Shown here piece after piece: positions 17,306-25,618 of a stretch of 64,000 nt of DNA. How positions within the stretch are numbered: position 1 is the first letter of the stretch; the number at the start of each line of letters is the position of its first letter. Under the pieces are notes generated by a model that saw nothing but the letters and a program-made list of their open reading frames with translations, was not told the origin of the DNA and ran no database searches. The stretch comes from Anaerolineales bacterium. GTDB lineage: Bacteria; Chloroflexota; Anaerolineae; 4572-78; J111. The stretch lies in the NCBI GenBank assembly GCA_015075185.1, contig JABTUW010000003.1, positions 1,240,001-1,304,000 of the forward strand. The letters run 5' to 3'. Both the position numbers and the translations under genes were made by a program.

Positions 17306-17434
17306 TCACCACGGCACTTTTCCAAGCACTTTCACGTACACTAAAAAGGTAAGTATCAGGGCGATAATCACTGACCACCAGTCTTCGCTCAAGCGAGACC
17401 AGCCTTTGTTGGATGATTCTGACGAATTACTCAT
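17306..17434 (-). CDS. 42-residue single-helix membrane protein upstream of yeiH-like gene
   Basis: A short frame too small for usual gene lists, with a strong AAAGGAG site 7 bases before its ATG. The protein starts MSNSSESSNKGWSRLSEDWW, continues with a hydrophobic helix (about residues 21-37, SVIIALILTFLVYVKVL) and ends GKVPW. It lies 40 bases upstream of the YeiH-type exporter on the same strand. From memory, a similar SEDWW-plus-helix segment can occur at the N terminus of longer YeiH-family proteins, so this may be a detached subunit; that is inference. Confidence 0.7.
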   Translation of the reverse strand: MSNSSESSNKGWSRLSEDWWSVIIALILTFLVYVKVLGKVPW

Positions 17435-17484
17435 AATGAAGTCTCCTTTGAAAATAGTAGTCAGTCATCAGTCAATGTCATTAA

Positions 17485-17551
17485 GTTAAGACCGGAGTCG
17501 AGCCTTTAGGCGAGTGATTCTCGGCTAAAGCCTCGACTCCAAAACGCTAAC
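17485..17551. repeat. Hairpin insertion within the left end of the IS630-like element
   Basis: GGAGTCGAGCCTTTAG (about 17494-17509) faces CTAAAGCCTCGACTCC (about 17526-17541), flanked by GTTAAG and CTAACTTAA. This stem-loop interrupts the terminal sequence that is continuous at the right end of the element, so it probably inserted later. Confidence 0.5.
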
Positions 17552-17613
17552 TTAATGCAAGTAACAAGCTGATAATTTGAATAATTATGTAAAAGTGGTT
17601 TGATAAGGGTATT

Positions 17614-18699
17614 ATGAGACCCTTATACGTCGGTAGATTAACCGAAGAAGAAACCACCGTATTAAAAGCAGGATTACGTTCGCCCTCGGCCTTACCGTCA
17701 GACGATGCCAAATTCTGCTCAAGAGTGCCAAATGGCAGACAGCCAGCCAAATTGCCAAAGCATTGGACTGTAGCGATCAAACGGTCAGAGAAGCCATCAG
17801 GGCTTACCATCAGGAAGGCCTAGATTGCCTCCGAGAGAAGTCGCACGCCCGGCACGATCAACAACCAACTATCAATGAGGCGGGCTGCGGCAGGCTCAAG
17901 GAAATCAGCCGCTTATCGCCCCGGACCTTTGGTTTCAGACCAGTGTGTGGACCCGCCCTTTATTGGCCAAAGTGCTGTCCCAAGAAGGTTACACGGGCCA
18001 ACAGGTTAGTCCGAGTGCCATCACCGCCGCCTTGAAACGAGTAGATGTGGCCTGGCGAAGGGCCAAACAGTGGCTTCGTAGCCCTGATCCGCATTATGAA
18101 CGCCGAAAAAGACGAGATCAGTTAAAAAATGGGCTACCCAACAGGATGATTGGCTCTTGGTCGACCAGGATGAGTGTTGGTTTAGTCGTTTTGCCCAACC
18201 GGCGATGCATGCCTTTGCTAAAACTGATGACAATTTACGGCTGGTTGAACGGACGCCAGCGAAAATGAACCGGACAAGGCCATTGCTTGCTATGGCGCTG
18301 TTTGTCAAGGCTCTCAAGAACGCTGGTTATTTTTTGCTGAGGGTCAACCGGATAGTGACAAAACCATCGCCTTTTGCAGGCTTTGTTACAGATAGCCAAG
18401 CTGAAAGCGAAACGAGTTTTGGTCATCATTTGGGATAGAGCTTCCTGGCATGCCAGCAAACAAGTTAAACAGTGGGTTCGTCAACATAATCGCCAAGTTC
18501 GCCAGGAGGGTGGGGTTCGGCTGCTGACTACTACCCTCAAAAGCCCGTGGCTCAATCCTGATGGAACCGATTTGGCTTCATTCCAAACGTAAAGTAGTCG
18601 AGCCGGATGGCCCACTTTCGGTTAATGTTCTTAAAGAGCGATTGTGTTTTCTGTTCAACACTACTTTGGCTGATGCAACTCTCAAACTATCAGCCTGAT
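17614..18699 (+). pseudogene. IS630-family transposase, multiply frameshifted
   Basis: The transposase can be followed across at least three frames: RLTEEETTVLKAGLRSPSA (from 17614), then DCSDQTVREAIRAYHQEGLD (HTH, about 17766), then LAKVLSQEGYTGQQVSPSAI (about 17960), then DQDECWFSRFAQ (first catalytic Asp, about 18160), then VLVIIWDRASWHAS (second Asp, about 18420), ending near NPMEPIW-like sequence (catalytic Glu, about 18557) and a C terminus at about 18699. The order HTH then DDE with IIWD and N-P-x-E is that of IS630 transposases. Several frameshifts make it inactive. Confidence 0.8.
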
Positions 18700-18833
18700 G
18701 TTTGCATTAACGACATTGAGTCATCAGTAGCCAGCCCTAGGAGGCCTTCGGCTCTAGTCAGAAAAACGTTTTCATTGTTGGTGGTGTGCCGCAGGCTCGT
18801 GACGACTCCTTAGCAAATAGAAATATCTTCTAC

Positions 18834-20015
18834 TCAACTTCGCTTTATATCTACATAAAGGTCGACTTTTTTATCTTCAATCGCCCGCTCGTAAACTTCG
18901 AGCACTTTTTTGGCCTGAGCTTTAATATCGAACCAAGCTACTTTTTTTGCTGCGGCCGTTTTGAATTGCTGGCGCAAGGCCGCGTCGTCAACCATTCGTT
19001 GGATGGCCTGGGCCAGGGCTGCGCTGTCATTCTCTGTCAGCAACCCCTCCTGGCCGTGGGTAACGGCGTCGCTGGTGCCGGTCGCATCTACCGCGACAAT
19101 AGGCAAACCGGCGGCCATGGCCTCCATCGTAACCAGCCCCTGGGTTTCGGTGACCGAGGCAAAGCAGAAAACGTCGGCGGCTCTCAGGTAGGCAGGAATT
19201 TCGGCAAACTCAACCCGGCCGGCAAACTCAACCCGCGGCGCAATTCCCAGGTCACCGGCTAACTCCTCCAGTGCTTTTCGCTCCGGGCCGTCGCCAATAA
19301 GCACCAGCCGTACCTGATTCCGTTTCCGCATGACCTCAGCCGCGGCGACCAGCAGCGTTTCAAAATTTTTCTCTTTGGCCAGCCGGCCCACCGAAATCAA
19401 AACCAAGTCATTGTCCCACCCGCGCTGATGGCGCACCACTTCACCATCCGCCTGGCGGAAGGGTTCAACATCAATGCCGGTGGGAATGGTGGTGATGTAA
19501 TCACCCGCAACCCCGCTCTCTTCCAATATCTGTTTCATGCTCTCGCTGGGGGTAATAATATGCTGGCACTGCTCCATGTAGCCCAGCACCCAATCAAGGA
19601 TCACGCGCTTGGTCAGCTCCTGGCTAAACGGAACATAATGGCTGTACTCCTCATAGCGCGTATGGAAGGTGAAAACATGGGGTAAGTGAAGCTCTTTGGC
19701 TTTGTTAGCAGCCACCTGGCCCAACAAAAAGGGGTGATGGCTGTGGATGACATCCAGCTTGAGGATGGGCAAGACCTCGGAGATAAAAGGCGAGACCGGA
19801 ATGGGCAGGGCGTAATCGTTAATGGGGACTTCTATGGCCGGGTAGCGGAAGATAAATGGCTCTGCATCTTCATACGCGCTGGTATGTTGGGCAAAAACAA
19901 AAACATTGTGGCCCATTTCGGTCAATTGCTGGCGAAAAGTACTCACCGAGCGGACTACTCCGCTCATCGTGGGATAATAGGTATTGGTAAAAAAGGCAAT
20001 GTGCAGACGTTTCAC
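18834..20015 (-). CDS. Glycosyltransferase family 4 protein
   Basis: A 393-residue GT-B glycosyltransferase. The N-terminal acceptor domain opens HIAFFTNTYYPTMSGVVRS, the glycine/serine-rich start typical of GT4. The C-terminal donor domain contains ISVGRLAKEKNFETLL, VLIGDGPERKAL and the nucleotide-sugar motif FCFASVTETQGLVTMEAMAAGLPIV (ETxGxxxxEAMA, a variant of EX7E). DVIHSHHPFLLG and FTFHTRYEEYSHY resemble diacylglycerol glucosyltransferases and phosphatidylinositol mannosyltransferases, so a glycolipid product is plausible but not shown. It overlaps the upstream hydrolase gene by 4 bases, implying translational coupling. Confidence 0.92.
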   Translation of the reverse strand: MKRLHIAFFTNTYYPTMSGVVRSVSTFRQQLTEMGHNVFVFAQHTSAYEDAEPFIFRYPAIEVPINDYALPIPVSPFISEVLPILKLDVIHSHHPFLLGQVAANKAKELHLPHVFTFHTRYEEYSHYVPFSQELTKRVILDWVLGYMEQCQHIITPSESMKQILEESGVAGDYITTIPTGIDVEPFRQADGEVVRHQRGWDNDLVLISVGRLAKEKNFETLLVAAAEVMRKRNQVRLVLIGDGPERKALEELAGDLGIAPRVEFAGRVEFAEIPAYLRAADVFCFASVTETQGLVTMEAMAAGLPIVAVDATGTSDAVTHGQEGLLTENDSAALAQAIQRMVDDAALRQQFKTAAAKKVAWFDIKAQAKKVLEVYERAIEDKKVDLYVDIKRS

Positions 20016-20854
20016 AACCTTCCCTCCTTTCCGTTGAGGACAACTTCCAGGGAGACAGCCTGCCCTGGCGCGATGATATGCGTTTTAACTTCCGGGGCGA
20101 GGTGGGCCGCGTGACGAACAAAAGTGTGGGGTGGATCGGTTAAAAAGCGGCCTGGATTAAACCAGTCCAAGCCCCACGGATGAAGGCTGCCCCAATGGAT
20201 CGGAATTGCCAGGCGAGGCCGCAGCAGACGGAGCGTTTTGGCCGCCTGAAGTGGGTCCATGTGGCCGGGGCCTAAAGTTGGCCCCCAGCCCCAAACGGGC
20301 AGCAGGGCTACATCCAGGCTGTTAGACAGATCCGCCATTTCGGGAAAGAGATCAGTATCACCGGGAAAATAAACCTCATAGGAACCGGCAATGAGGAATC
20401 CCAGGGCCTGCGTTCTCAACCCAAAGGGATGGCGGGATTCGCTGTGATCGGCATAGGTGGCTCGGACAGCCAGTTCCCCGACCGACGTCACCTCGCCTAT
20501 CCGGACCTCCTCCACCCAGCGAAATCCATGCCGGTGAAACAACCGGGCCGCCCCACGCGGCACAATCAGCCGCCTGTCGTGCCCCAACAAGCGCAAAGAG
20601 GGAAAATCCAAATGGTCGTAGTGCAAGTGCGAGATCAGTACGGCGTCAACATCTTGAAACACAGCCGGGTCAATCGGCAGGCCGCGCCGCCGCAGAAAAG
20701 TGACCTGATCCCGCAGAACCGGGTCGGTCAGAATACACTGCCCGTCCAGCTCAATCAGGACGGTCGCATGGCCGACATAGGTTATGTGAGCGGCATTGGC
20801 CATAAAGTTCCCTGCGAGCGTCTCAACCGAAGTAACCGATTGTATCTTCATCAT
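20012..20854 (-). CDS. Metallo-beta-lactamase-fold hydrolase
   Basis: A 280-residue MBL-fold hydrolase of the Lactamase_B_2 (UlaG/NAPE-PLD-like) group. Metal ligands are visible in ISHLHYDHLDFPS (HxHxDH), a further His region ATYADHSESRHP, the Asp in VYFPGDTDLFPEM and a late His in IPIHWGSLHPWGLDWF. The first about 19 residues may be non-coding; MANAAHITYVGHATVLIEL (start near 20800) is the more usual N terminus for the family. The substrate may be a phosphodiester or lactone; with a GT4 gene coupled downstream, a lipid role is possible. Confidence 0.9.
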   Translation of the reverse strand: MMKIQSVTSVETLAGNFMANAAHITYVGHATVLIELDGQCILTDPVLRDQVTFLRRRGLPIDPAVFQDVDAVLISHLHYDHLDFPSLRLLGHDRRLIVPRGAARLFHRHGFRWVEEVRIGEVTSVGELAVRATYADHSESRHPFGLRTQALGFLIAGSYEVYFPGDTDLFPEMADLSNSLDVALLPVWGWGPTLGPGHMDPLQAAKTLRLLRPRLAIPIHWGSLHPWGLDWFNPGRFLTDPPHTFVRHAAHLAPEVKTHIIAPGQAVSLEVVLNGKEGRL

Positions 20855-20953
20855 AGTCCAGATTGTTCAATTCGCCAAGCAACCTACTGCTTTTGATGTA
20901 GCGGTGAAGTCTGAAAGATACACTTTAAGAGGGGTGTCAGCCACTACAATCAA

Positions 20954-20962
20954 TGCTAGAAT
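20954..20962 (+). promoter_or_regulatory. Extended -10 promoter for FtsX-type permease
   Basis: TGCTAGAAT at 20954-20962 is an extended -10 element, with only a weak -35 (GTGTCA at 20934-20939). The predicted start is near 20969, and AAGGGGG precedes the ATG at 20990. Confidence 0.45.
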
Positions 20963-20989
20963 GAAGCCATCAAAAACAAGGGGGCTATC

Positions 20990-23407
20990 ATGGGCGTCAT
21001 TCGGCATAAAATTTGGAGTGATTTGTGGAACAACAAGGGCCGCACTTTGCAGGTCGTTCTGATTATTGCCATGGGCGCCTTTGCCATTGGCATGATTATC
21101 GGGGCCAGCAGCGCTATTAGTACCCGGATGAGCCAGATATGGCATGCTTCAGCGCCATCCATGATTAATCTCTGGGTAGATCCACGGATTGACGACAATG
21201 AATTGACGGCGCTAAAAAGCATCAAAGGGGTCGAAGATATTGAAGGCTATCTATCCACCACCATTGAATGGCGCTTGAGTCCCGATCAACCCTGGCAGCC
21301 GGGAGGCTTGATCGCCCGCGATGATTACAAAGACCAGACGTTTAATAAGTTGGAACTGCTTAGCGGCCACTGGCCGACACGCAAAGGTTTCGCCGTCGAA
21401 AAAAGTGCAGACACTTACTTTAAGATTCATCAGGGCCAGCAGGTCTATATTCGCATCAATGATCACGAATACACCAGGCGGATTGAGGGCGCAGTTTACA
21501 ACCCCATGGTCAACCCGCCAGGATTTGGGGGCAAGGCTCAGTTTTATACCAGCCGTGACGAATACGCGAATCTGACCGGCGAAGAGGATTTTAATCAGAT
21601 TCTGGCCTCTGCTCCAGCCTATGAGCTGGCCACAGTGACAGATGTGGTCGAACGCCTGCAGCGCCAGTTAGAAAAACAGGATATAGACAGCGGCGGCGCC
21701 GCGCCCGTTGACGGCGACCGGCGGATGATTGATCCAGAAAAACACTTCTTACAGAATACCCTGGACGCCATCTTTTTGATCCTGGGGGTGATGAGCGGCC
21801 TGGCCTTAATTTTGGGCTTGCTGCTGGTCTACAATACGATTACCGCTATTGTCAGCCAGCAAGTTAGCCAAATCGGGGTAATGAAGGCGATTGGGGCCAG
21901 TACCGGCCAGATTTTGCTGGTTTATTTCAGCAGCATCTTTATTTATGGGTTCTTGGCCTTGCTGGTAGCCGTTCCGTTGGGGGTTGTCGGGGCGCAGCAG
22001 TTGACAAATTTCCTGCTCTACTTTTTTAACATCGAACCTGGCCCCTTCCCTATTTCGCCTGCGGCGGTTGTGGCTCAGGTAGTTATCGCCCTGCTGGCCC
22101 CGCTGCTGGCTTCGCTGGGGCCGATTTTTGGCGGAGCGCGGATCACCGTGCGCGAGGCGATTAGTACCTACGGCCTGGGAGGCGGCGGCGAGGGCCGCCT
22201 GGAGCGTCTGCTGGCGAAGATGCAGCGTCTCTCGCGGCTGGTACTATTGACCATCAGCAATACCTTTCGCAACAAGGGCCGGGTTATCCTGACCCAACTG
22301 ACCCTGGTTGGCAGCGGCTTGATCTTTATGATGATCATGAGCGTGCAGGACTCGGTGGCCTATACCTTCGGCGATGTCTTGTTTTCCATTCTCAGGTTCA
22401 ACGTTAGCCTGCAATTTGAGGAGCCTGAACGGATTAAGGAAGTTGAAAGCCTGACCCGGGCTTATCCAGGGGTTAAAAATATGGAGATCTGGGGCCTGAC
22501 CACTGTCAAAATCCGGCCCGCGGGCCAGCCGGACTCAAACGCCGACAAAACGGCAGATACGTTTGGAGTGCCCCTGCCTACGACCCTCTATGGGCCGCAG
22601 TTACGGGCCGGACGCTGGCTGCAGCCGGGCGACACGCATGCAGTGGTGCTCAATCAAAAACTGGCCGAGGAAATTGGGGTGAAGGTGGGAGATTGGGTCA
22701 CTTTAGACAGCGGCAGCCACGGTGATTCCAAGTGGTTGGTCGTCGGTCTGCTGTTTGACCCTATTATTACTGCTTCGGTCCATGCGCCTCGTGAAACCCT
22801 GCTGCGCGAACTTGACAGTGTCAATAAGGCCGGCACTGTCTGGATTCAAACCCATCAAACCGATGCAGCCAGCGAAGCCAATGTGGCCCTCGGACTGCGT
22901 ACCTTCTATGACGCCCATGAGCTAAAGTTAAATCCAGAAGGCCCCTTTGCCGGTAAAGATACCGCCAGCCAGATTACCGCCCAAATTCTCAACAATTTTG
23001 GGATCATCGTCAAAATGCTGGCCGCCATGGCCATCATTATTGCCCTGGTTGGCAGTATTGCGCTAAGTGGAGTGCTTTCTCTCAACGTCCGGGAGCGCAC
23101 CCGCGAAATCGGGGTGATGCGGGCCATCGGGGCGTCGTCGTGGTCGGTGGCCGGACTGTTCATCGGCGAGGGGTTAGTTTTGGGCCTGCTCAGTTGGCTC
23201 ATTGCCCTGCCCTTAAGCCTGCCGGCAGGCTACTTGATGACCCAGGCCATCGGCACAGCCGTGAACAGCGAAATCGTCTTTCATTACACCCCGGCTGGGG
23301 CGCTCTATTGGTTGGGCATTATTACCCTCTTAGCCCTGGTCGCCAGTTGGCTGCCCGCCCAGGGCGCGACCCGGGTGAGTGTGCGGGAGAGTTTGGCCTA
23401 TCAGTAA
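20990..23407 (+). CDS. FtsX-family ABC transporter permease
   Basis: An 805-residue permease with two MacB/FtsX-like halves. A helix at about residues 16-38 is followed by a periplasmic (MacB_PCD) domain, then three helices with ILGLLLVYNTITAIVSQQVSQIGVMKAIGAS (about 275-310), a second inner helix (IFMMIMSVQDSVAYTFG), a second extracellular domain, and a final FtsX core with LNVRERTREIGVMRAIGAS. The IGVMKAIGAS/IGVMRAIGAS pair is diagnostic. Such proteins act with a LolD/MacB-type ATPase, which is not adjacent here. The hydrolase gene upstream is divergent. Confidence 0.92.
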   Translation: MGVIRHKIWSDLWNNKGRTLQVVLIIAMGAFAIGMIIGASSAISTRMSQIWHASAPSMINLWVDPRIDDNELTALKSIKGVEDIEGYLSTTIEWRLSPDQPWQPGGLIARDDYKDQTFNKLELLSGHWPTRKGFAVEKSADTYFKIHQGQQVYIRINDHEYTRRIEGAVYNPMVNPPGFGGKAQFYTSRDEYANLTGEEDFNQILASAPAYELATVTDVVERLQRQLEKQDIDSGGAAPVDGDRRMIDPEKHFLQNTLDAIFLILGVMSGLALILGLLLVYNTITAIVSQQVSQIGVMKAIGASTGQILLVYFSSIFIYGFLALLVAVPLGVVGAQQLTNFLLYFFNIEPGPFPISPAAVVAQVVIALLAPLLASLGPIFGGARITVREAISTYGLGGGGEGRLERLLAKMQRLSRLVLLTISNTFRNKGRVILTQLTLVGSGLIFMMIMSVQDSVAYTFGDVLFSILRFNVSLQFEEPERIKEVESLTRAYPGVKNMEIWGLTTVKIRPAGQPDSNADKTADTFGVPLPTTLYGPQLRAGRWLQPGDTHAVVLNQKLAEEIGVKVGDWVTLDSGSHGDSKWLVVGLLFDPIITASVHAPRETLLRELDSVNKAGTVWIQTHQTDAASEANVALGLRTFYDAHELKLNPEGPFAGKDTASQITAQILNNFGIIVKMLAAMAIIIALVGSIALSGVLSLNVRERTREIGVMRAIGASSWSVAGLFIGEGLVLGLLSWLIALPLSLPAGYLMTQAIGTAVNSEIVFHYTPAGALYWLGIITLLALVASWLPAQGATRVSVRESLAYQ

Positions 23408-23565
23408 CAAGGACTTACGCGGTAAGCATCCTGAGTAGCCCTGCGACCGAAGGGAGTGGGCGTATCGAAGGGTGCGAGCCGCTCAAAACGCCGCTTCGAT
23501 ACGGCATTCGCTGCGCTCAGCCTACTCAGCATGCGTTTTGAGCACCCAACCGCGTAAGTTCTTGT
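23407..23565. repeat. Inverted-repeat-bounded element, copy 1
   Basis: ACAAGGACTTACGCGGT at 23407-23423 faces ACCGCGTAAGTTCTTGT at 23549-23565. Between them lies a second, longer inverted repeat (GAGTAG near 23433 and CTACTCAGCATGCGTTTTGAG near 23523) with GC-rich sequence. Related ends occur at 37085-37259 and 47290-47416, with different interiors. The left end overlaps the stop codon of the permease gene. Confidence 0.7.
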
Positions 23566-23592
23566 CAATAAGAGAAATCACGTCTCATTTTT

Positions 23593-23641
23593 GTCTGGCA
23601 GAGACGCTGCATGCAACGTCTCTGCCGGACGATTTTTATTT
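23593..23641 (+). terminator. Intrinsic terminator
   Basis: GTCTGGCAGAGACG (23593-23606) pairs with CGTCTCTGCCGGAC (23617-23630) around a 10-base loop and is followed by GATTTTTATTT. It probably ends the transcript of the FtsX-type permease and overlaps the end of the converging LysM gene. Confidence 0.75.
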
Positions 23642-24964
23642 CGACCAGGAAATCTGCTCGTCCAGCCAGTCCCGCGCAAAGTAAGGCTCAACCACCTTGG
23701 GGATTTTGTAGATGCCTCCATCGTAGGCAAAGAGCTGGCGGCGCTCGCTGCCGTCGGCGCGGGTGAGCCAGATGCCCCAGTTGCCCCCCGCATCCGACAG
23801 GTAAGCAATCCACTGCCCATCCGGCGACCAGGCGGGCAGCCCTTCAATGCTGCCATCGCTGGTCAGTTGGCGTTTGCCGGAGCCATCGGCGTTAATCAGG
23901 AAAAGATCCCAACTGCCGCCAACCGGACTCTGGTAGACAACTTGATTTCCGACGGGCGACCAATCAGGATGGGCGGCTTCAGCCTCCTGCAATACCGGCC
24001 CCAGCATATTGAAGCCGGTCTCCCACGGCTTGGCCGGGATGGCTCGCGCCAGCCACAGCCCGCAGCGATTGCCGGTCACATCACAGCCGCGATAGACAAG
24101 GCGGTCGTTGTCGGGCGCCCAGGAAGGCTGCTGCCCGGCGATGCGCAAATCTTCCTCGCCCGAACCGTCGGCATTGATAACCAGAATACGGATGATACCA
24201 TCGCCGTTGCGGCCGGTGTCAAACAACAGCCGCTTACCGTCCGGCGACCAGTCGGGGTGGGAGTCTTCCCAAAAACCGCCGGTGCCGCGCAGCTCGGTTC
24301 CGTCGAGGGTGGTATTGGCCAGGTAGCGGGCGGGGACAGGCTCGGCGCAATCTGCATAAGGGCTATCTTCGCGGGTCGGCTCGCCCCAGCCGCGAAAGGC
24401 CAGCCGCGTCCCATCGGGTGAGAGGGCCGGCTCGCTGACGTTGTTCAGGACAAAAACGCGCCGGTTGGCCTGGCAGGCCGCTCCATCCTGGAGACAGGCT
24501 GGCACATCAATAACATTGATTTCGTAGGTGCAGCGCTCCGGCGAATTGTTCCAGAAGCTAAAAGCGATGTGGCCGTTCGGGCCGGTGGGGGAGACAAGGG
24601 TCTGCTGGGCCGCAGCCGCCGTTACGGGCGCGGAGGATTGCGCCGCTTGGGTCTCGGCTGGCAGCGTCCCAGCCGCCGGAATCCACAGTTTAGCCCCGGA
24701 AACGATGATGTTGGGGTCTTGAATCAGCAGAAAACTGGCATCAGTCGCGTGTTTGGCATTAGTGGCCGCGATAATCTCGCTAAAGCGATTGCCGTCGCCC
24801 AGGTATTTTTCGGCTACTTTCCACAGGGTGTCATCGGCCTGGATGATGTAAGCCTGGCCGCCTTGCTCCTGGGCTAGGGCCGCCGGGGCAGTAAAATAGC
24901 CTCCGGCCAGCAAGACCAGGCTCAACAATGCCCCGCTCAAACAAAAAAACATCTTTTTCGACAT
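23636..24964 (-). CDS. Secreted LysM and TolB-like beta-propeller protein
   Basis: A 442-residue exported protein. Signal peptide about residues 1-31 (LSLVLLAGGYFTAPAALAQ). LysM domain about 38-95 (YIIQADDTLWKVAEKYLGDGNRFSEII, ending ILKLWIPAAG-like AKLWIPAAG), a peptidoglycan-binding module. Then PD40/TolB-type propeller repeats with the recurring motif PDWSPDGKRLLF, PSWAPDNDRLVY, PDWSPVGNQVVYQ and PAWSPDGQWIAYLSD. It may bind cell-wall glycans and act as a scaffold; no enzyme residues are seen. The stop lies in a terminator hairpin shared with the converging permease gene. Confidence 0.88.
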   Translation of the reverse strand: MSKKMFFCLSGALLSLVLLAGGYFTAPAALAQEQGGQAYIIQADDTLWKVAEKYLGDGNRFSEIIAATNAKHATDASFLLIQDPNIIVSGAKLWIPAAGTLPAETQAAQSSAPVTAAAAQQTLVSPTGPNGHIAFSFWNNSPERCTYEINVIDVPACLQDGAACQANRRVFVLNNVSEPALSPDGTRLAFRGWGEPTREDSPYADCAEPVPARYLANTTLDGTELRGTGGFWEDSHPDWSPDGKRLLFDTGRNGDGIIRILVINADGSGEEDLRIAGQQPSWAPDNDRLVYRGCDVTGNRCGLWLARAIPAKPWETGFNMLGPVLQEAEAAHPDWSPVGNQVVYQSPVGGSWDLFLINADGSGKRQLTSDGSIEGLPAWSPDGQWIAYLSDAGGNWGIWLTRADGSERRQLFAYDGGIYKIPKVVEPYFARDWLDEQISWSK

Positions 24965-24994
24965 AATTTTCCTCCATTACCCCTCGAGTCAAAG

Positions 24995-25050
24995 TATAAA
25001 GCTCGCACAAGTTGCCGGCAGTACTGCCTCAACAAAAAGCGAGCTTTATA
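24995..25050. repeat. Long inverted repeat with inner palindrome
   Basis: TATAAAGCTCGC (24995-25006) pairs perfectly with GCGAGCTTTATA (25039-25050). The loop contains the palindrome GGCAGTACTGCC. On the minus strand it lies between the DUF2007 and LysM genes and would form a branched RNA structure in the leader of the latter. Confidence 0.6.
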
Positions 25051-25140
25051 ACGGTTGTAGATCTTTAAGGATCTGCTTATCAGATTATACTCGTTTGGGG
25101 TCAAAACCTTTGCAATTTAGACTCCAACGGTGTACCAGGA

Positions 25141-25485
25141 TCAAGCCTCAGCCGCTTCCTCATCATCGCCCTCTACCTCGAACGTCTCCGCCAGAATTTC
25201 CAACGCCTTCTCGGCCAGAGATTCGGGCACAAGGACTTTGGCCGAACCCAGCGGACCGACGGTCAAACCCAAAACAGAACCCACCGCTTCCTGCTGCACC
25301 ACGGCCGGAATACCTTCGCTCTCCAAACGTCCCCGGATCACCACCGCTTCGCCGGGGCTGATATTAGTCCGGATAACGACCCACTTGGTCGTCTCTTCGC
25401 CGCCGGGGGTCGTTTCGTCATCTGTTGCTTCTCCCTCTCTGTTCCGGTGCAGCCAGGGAAGATTATTTGCCGTTGCGTCAATCAT
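25141..25485 (-). CDS. DUF2007-like putative signal-transducing protein
   Basis: A 114-residue soluble protein. The core WVVIRTNISPGEAVVIRGRLESEGIPAVVQQEAVG followed by KVLVPESLAEKALEIL matches the small DUF2007 ferredoxin-like domain, whose members have been called putative signal-transducing proteins without a proven role. The N-terminal 33 residues and the acidic C-terminal tail (EVEGDDEEAAEA) are low complexity. It sits alone between galT and the LysM gene on the same strand. Confidence 0.75.
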   Translation of the reverse strand: MIDATANNLPWLHRNREGEATDDETTPGGEETTKWVVIRTNISPGEAVVIRGRLESEGIPAVVQQEAVGSVLGLTVGPLGSAKVLVPESLAEKALEILAETFEVEGDDEEAAEA

Positions 25486-25498
25486 CTATCCTCCGTTT

Positions 25499-25617
25499 TT
25501 TGGATGGTTGGAAGAATATTTTGGAAGACTGGAAGGCTGGTTGTTACTTACTCCAATCTTCCAATCTTTCATCCTTCCAATTCTCCATTTCTCTTTCCTT
25601 CCACTCCGCCAGTCCTT
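25499..25617. repeat. Purine/pyrimidine heptad-like repeat
   Basis: Degenerate tandem units of the GGAAGACTGGAAGGCTGG type (25512-25541) followed by the opposite strand type CCAATCTTCCAATCTTTC (25552-25569) form an imperfect inverted repeat downstream of galT. The same CTTCCAA-type units occur at 13133-13187, 60232-60309 and 62706-62725, partly inside coding regions. Confidence 0.55.
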
Positions 25618-25618
25618 C

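Larger units (their letters stand above)
17472..18719 (+). mobile_element. Decayed IS630-type insertion sequence
   Basis: An element of about 1.25 kb. The right end, read on the minus strand from 18719, gives TCAATGTCGTTAATGCAA then GCTGATAGTTTG. The left end gives TCAATGTCATTAA at 17472, interrupted by a hairpin segment (about 17485-17550), then TTAATGCAA and GCTGATAATTTG (about 17550-17580). GTCATCAG flanks it directly on both sides (17464-17471 and 18720-18727). IS630 elements usually duplicate only TA, so that 8-base repeat may be coincidental. The transposase inside is broken. Confidence 0.7.
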
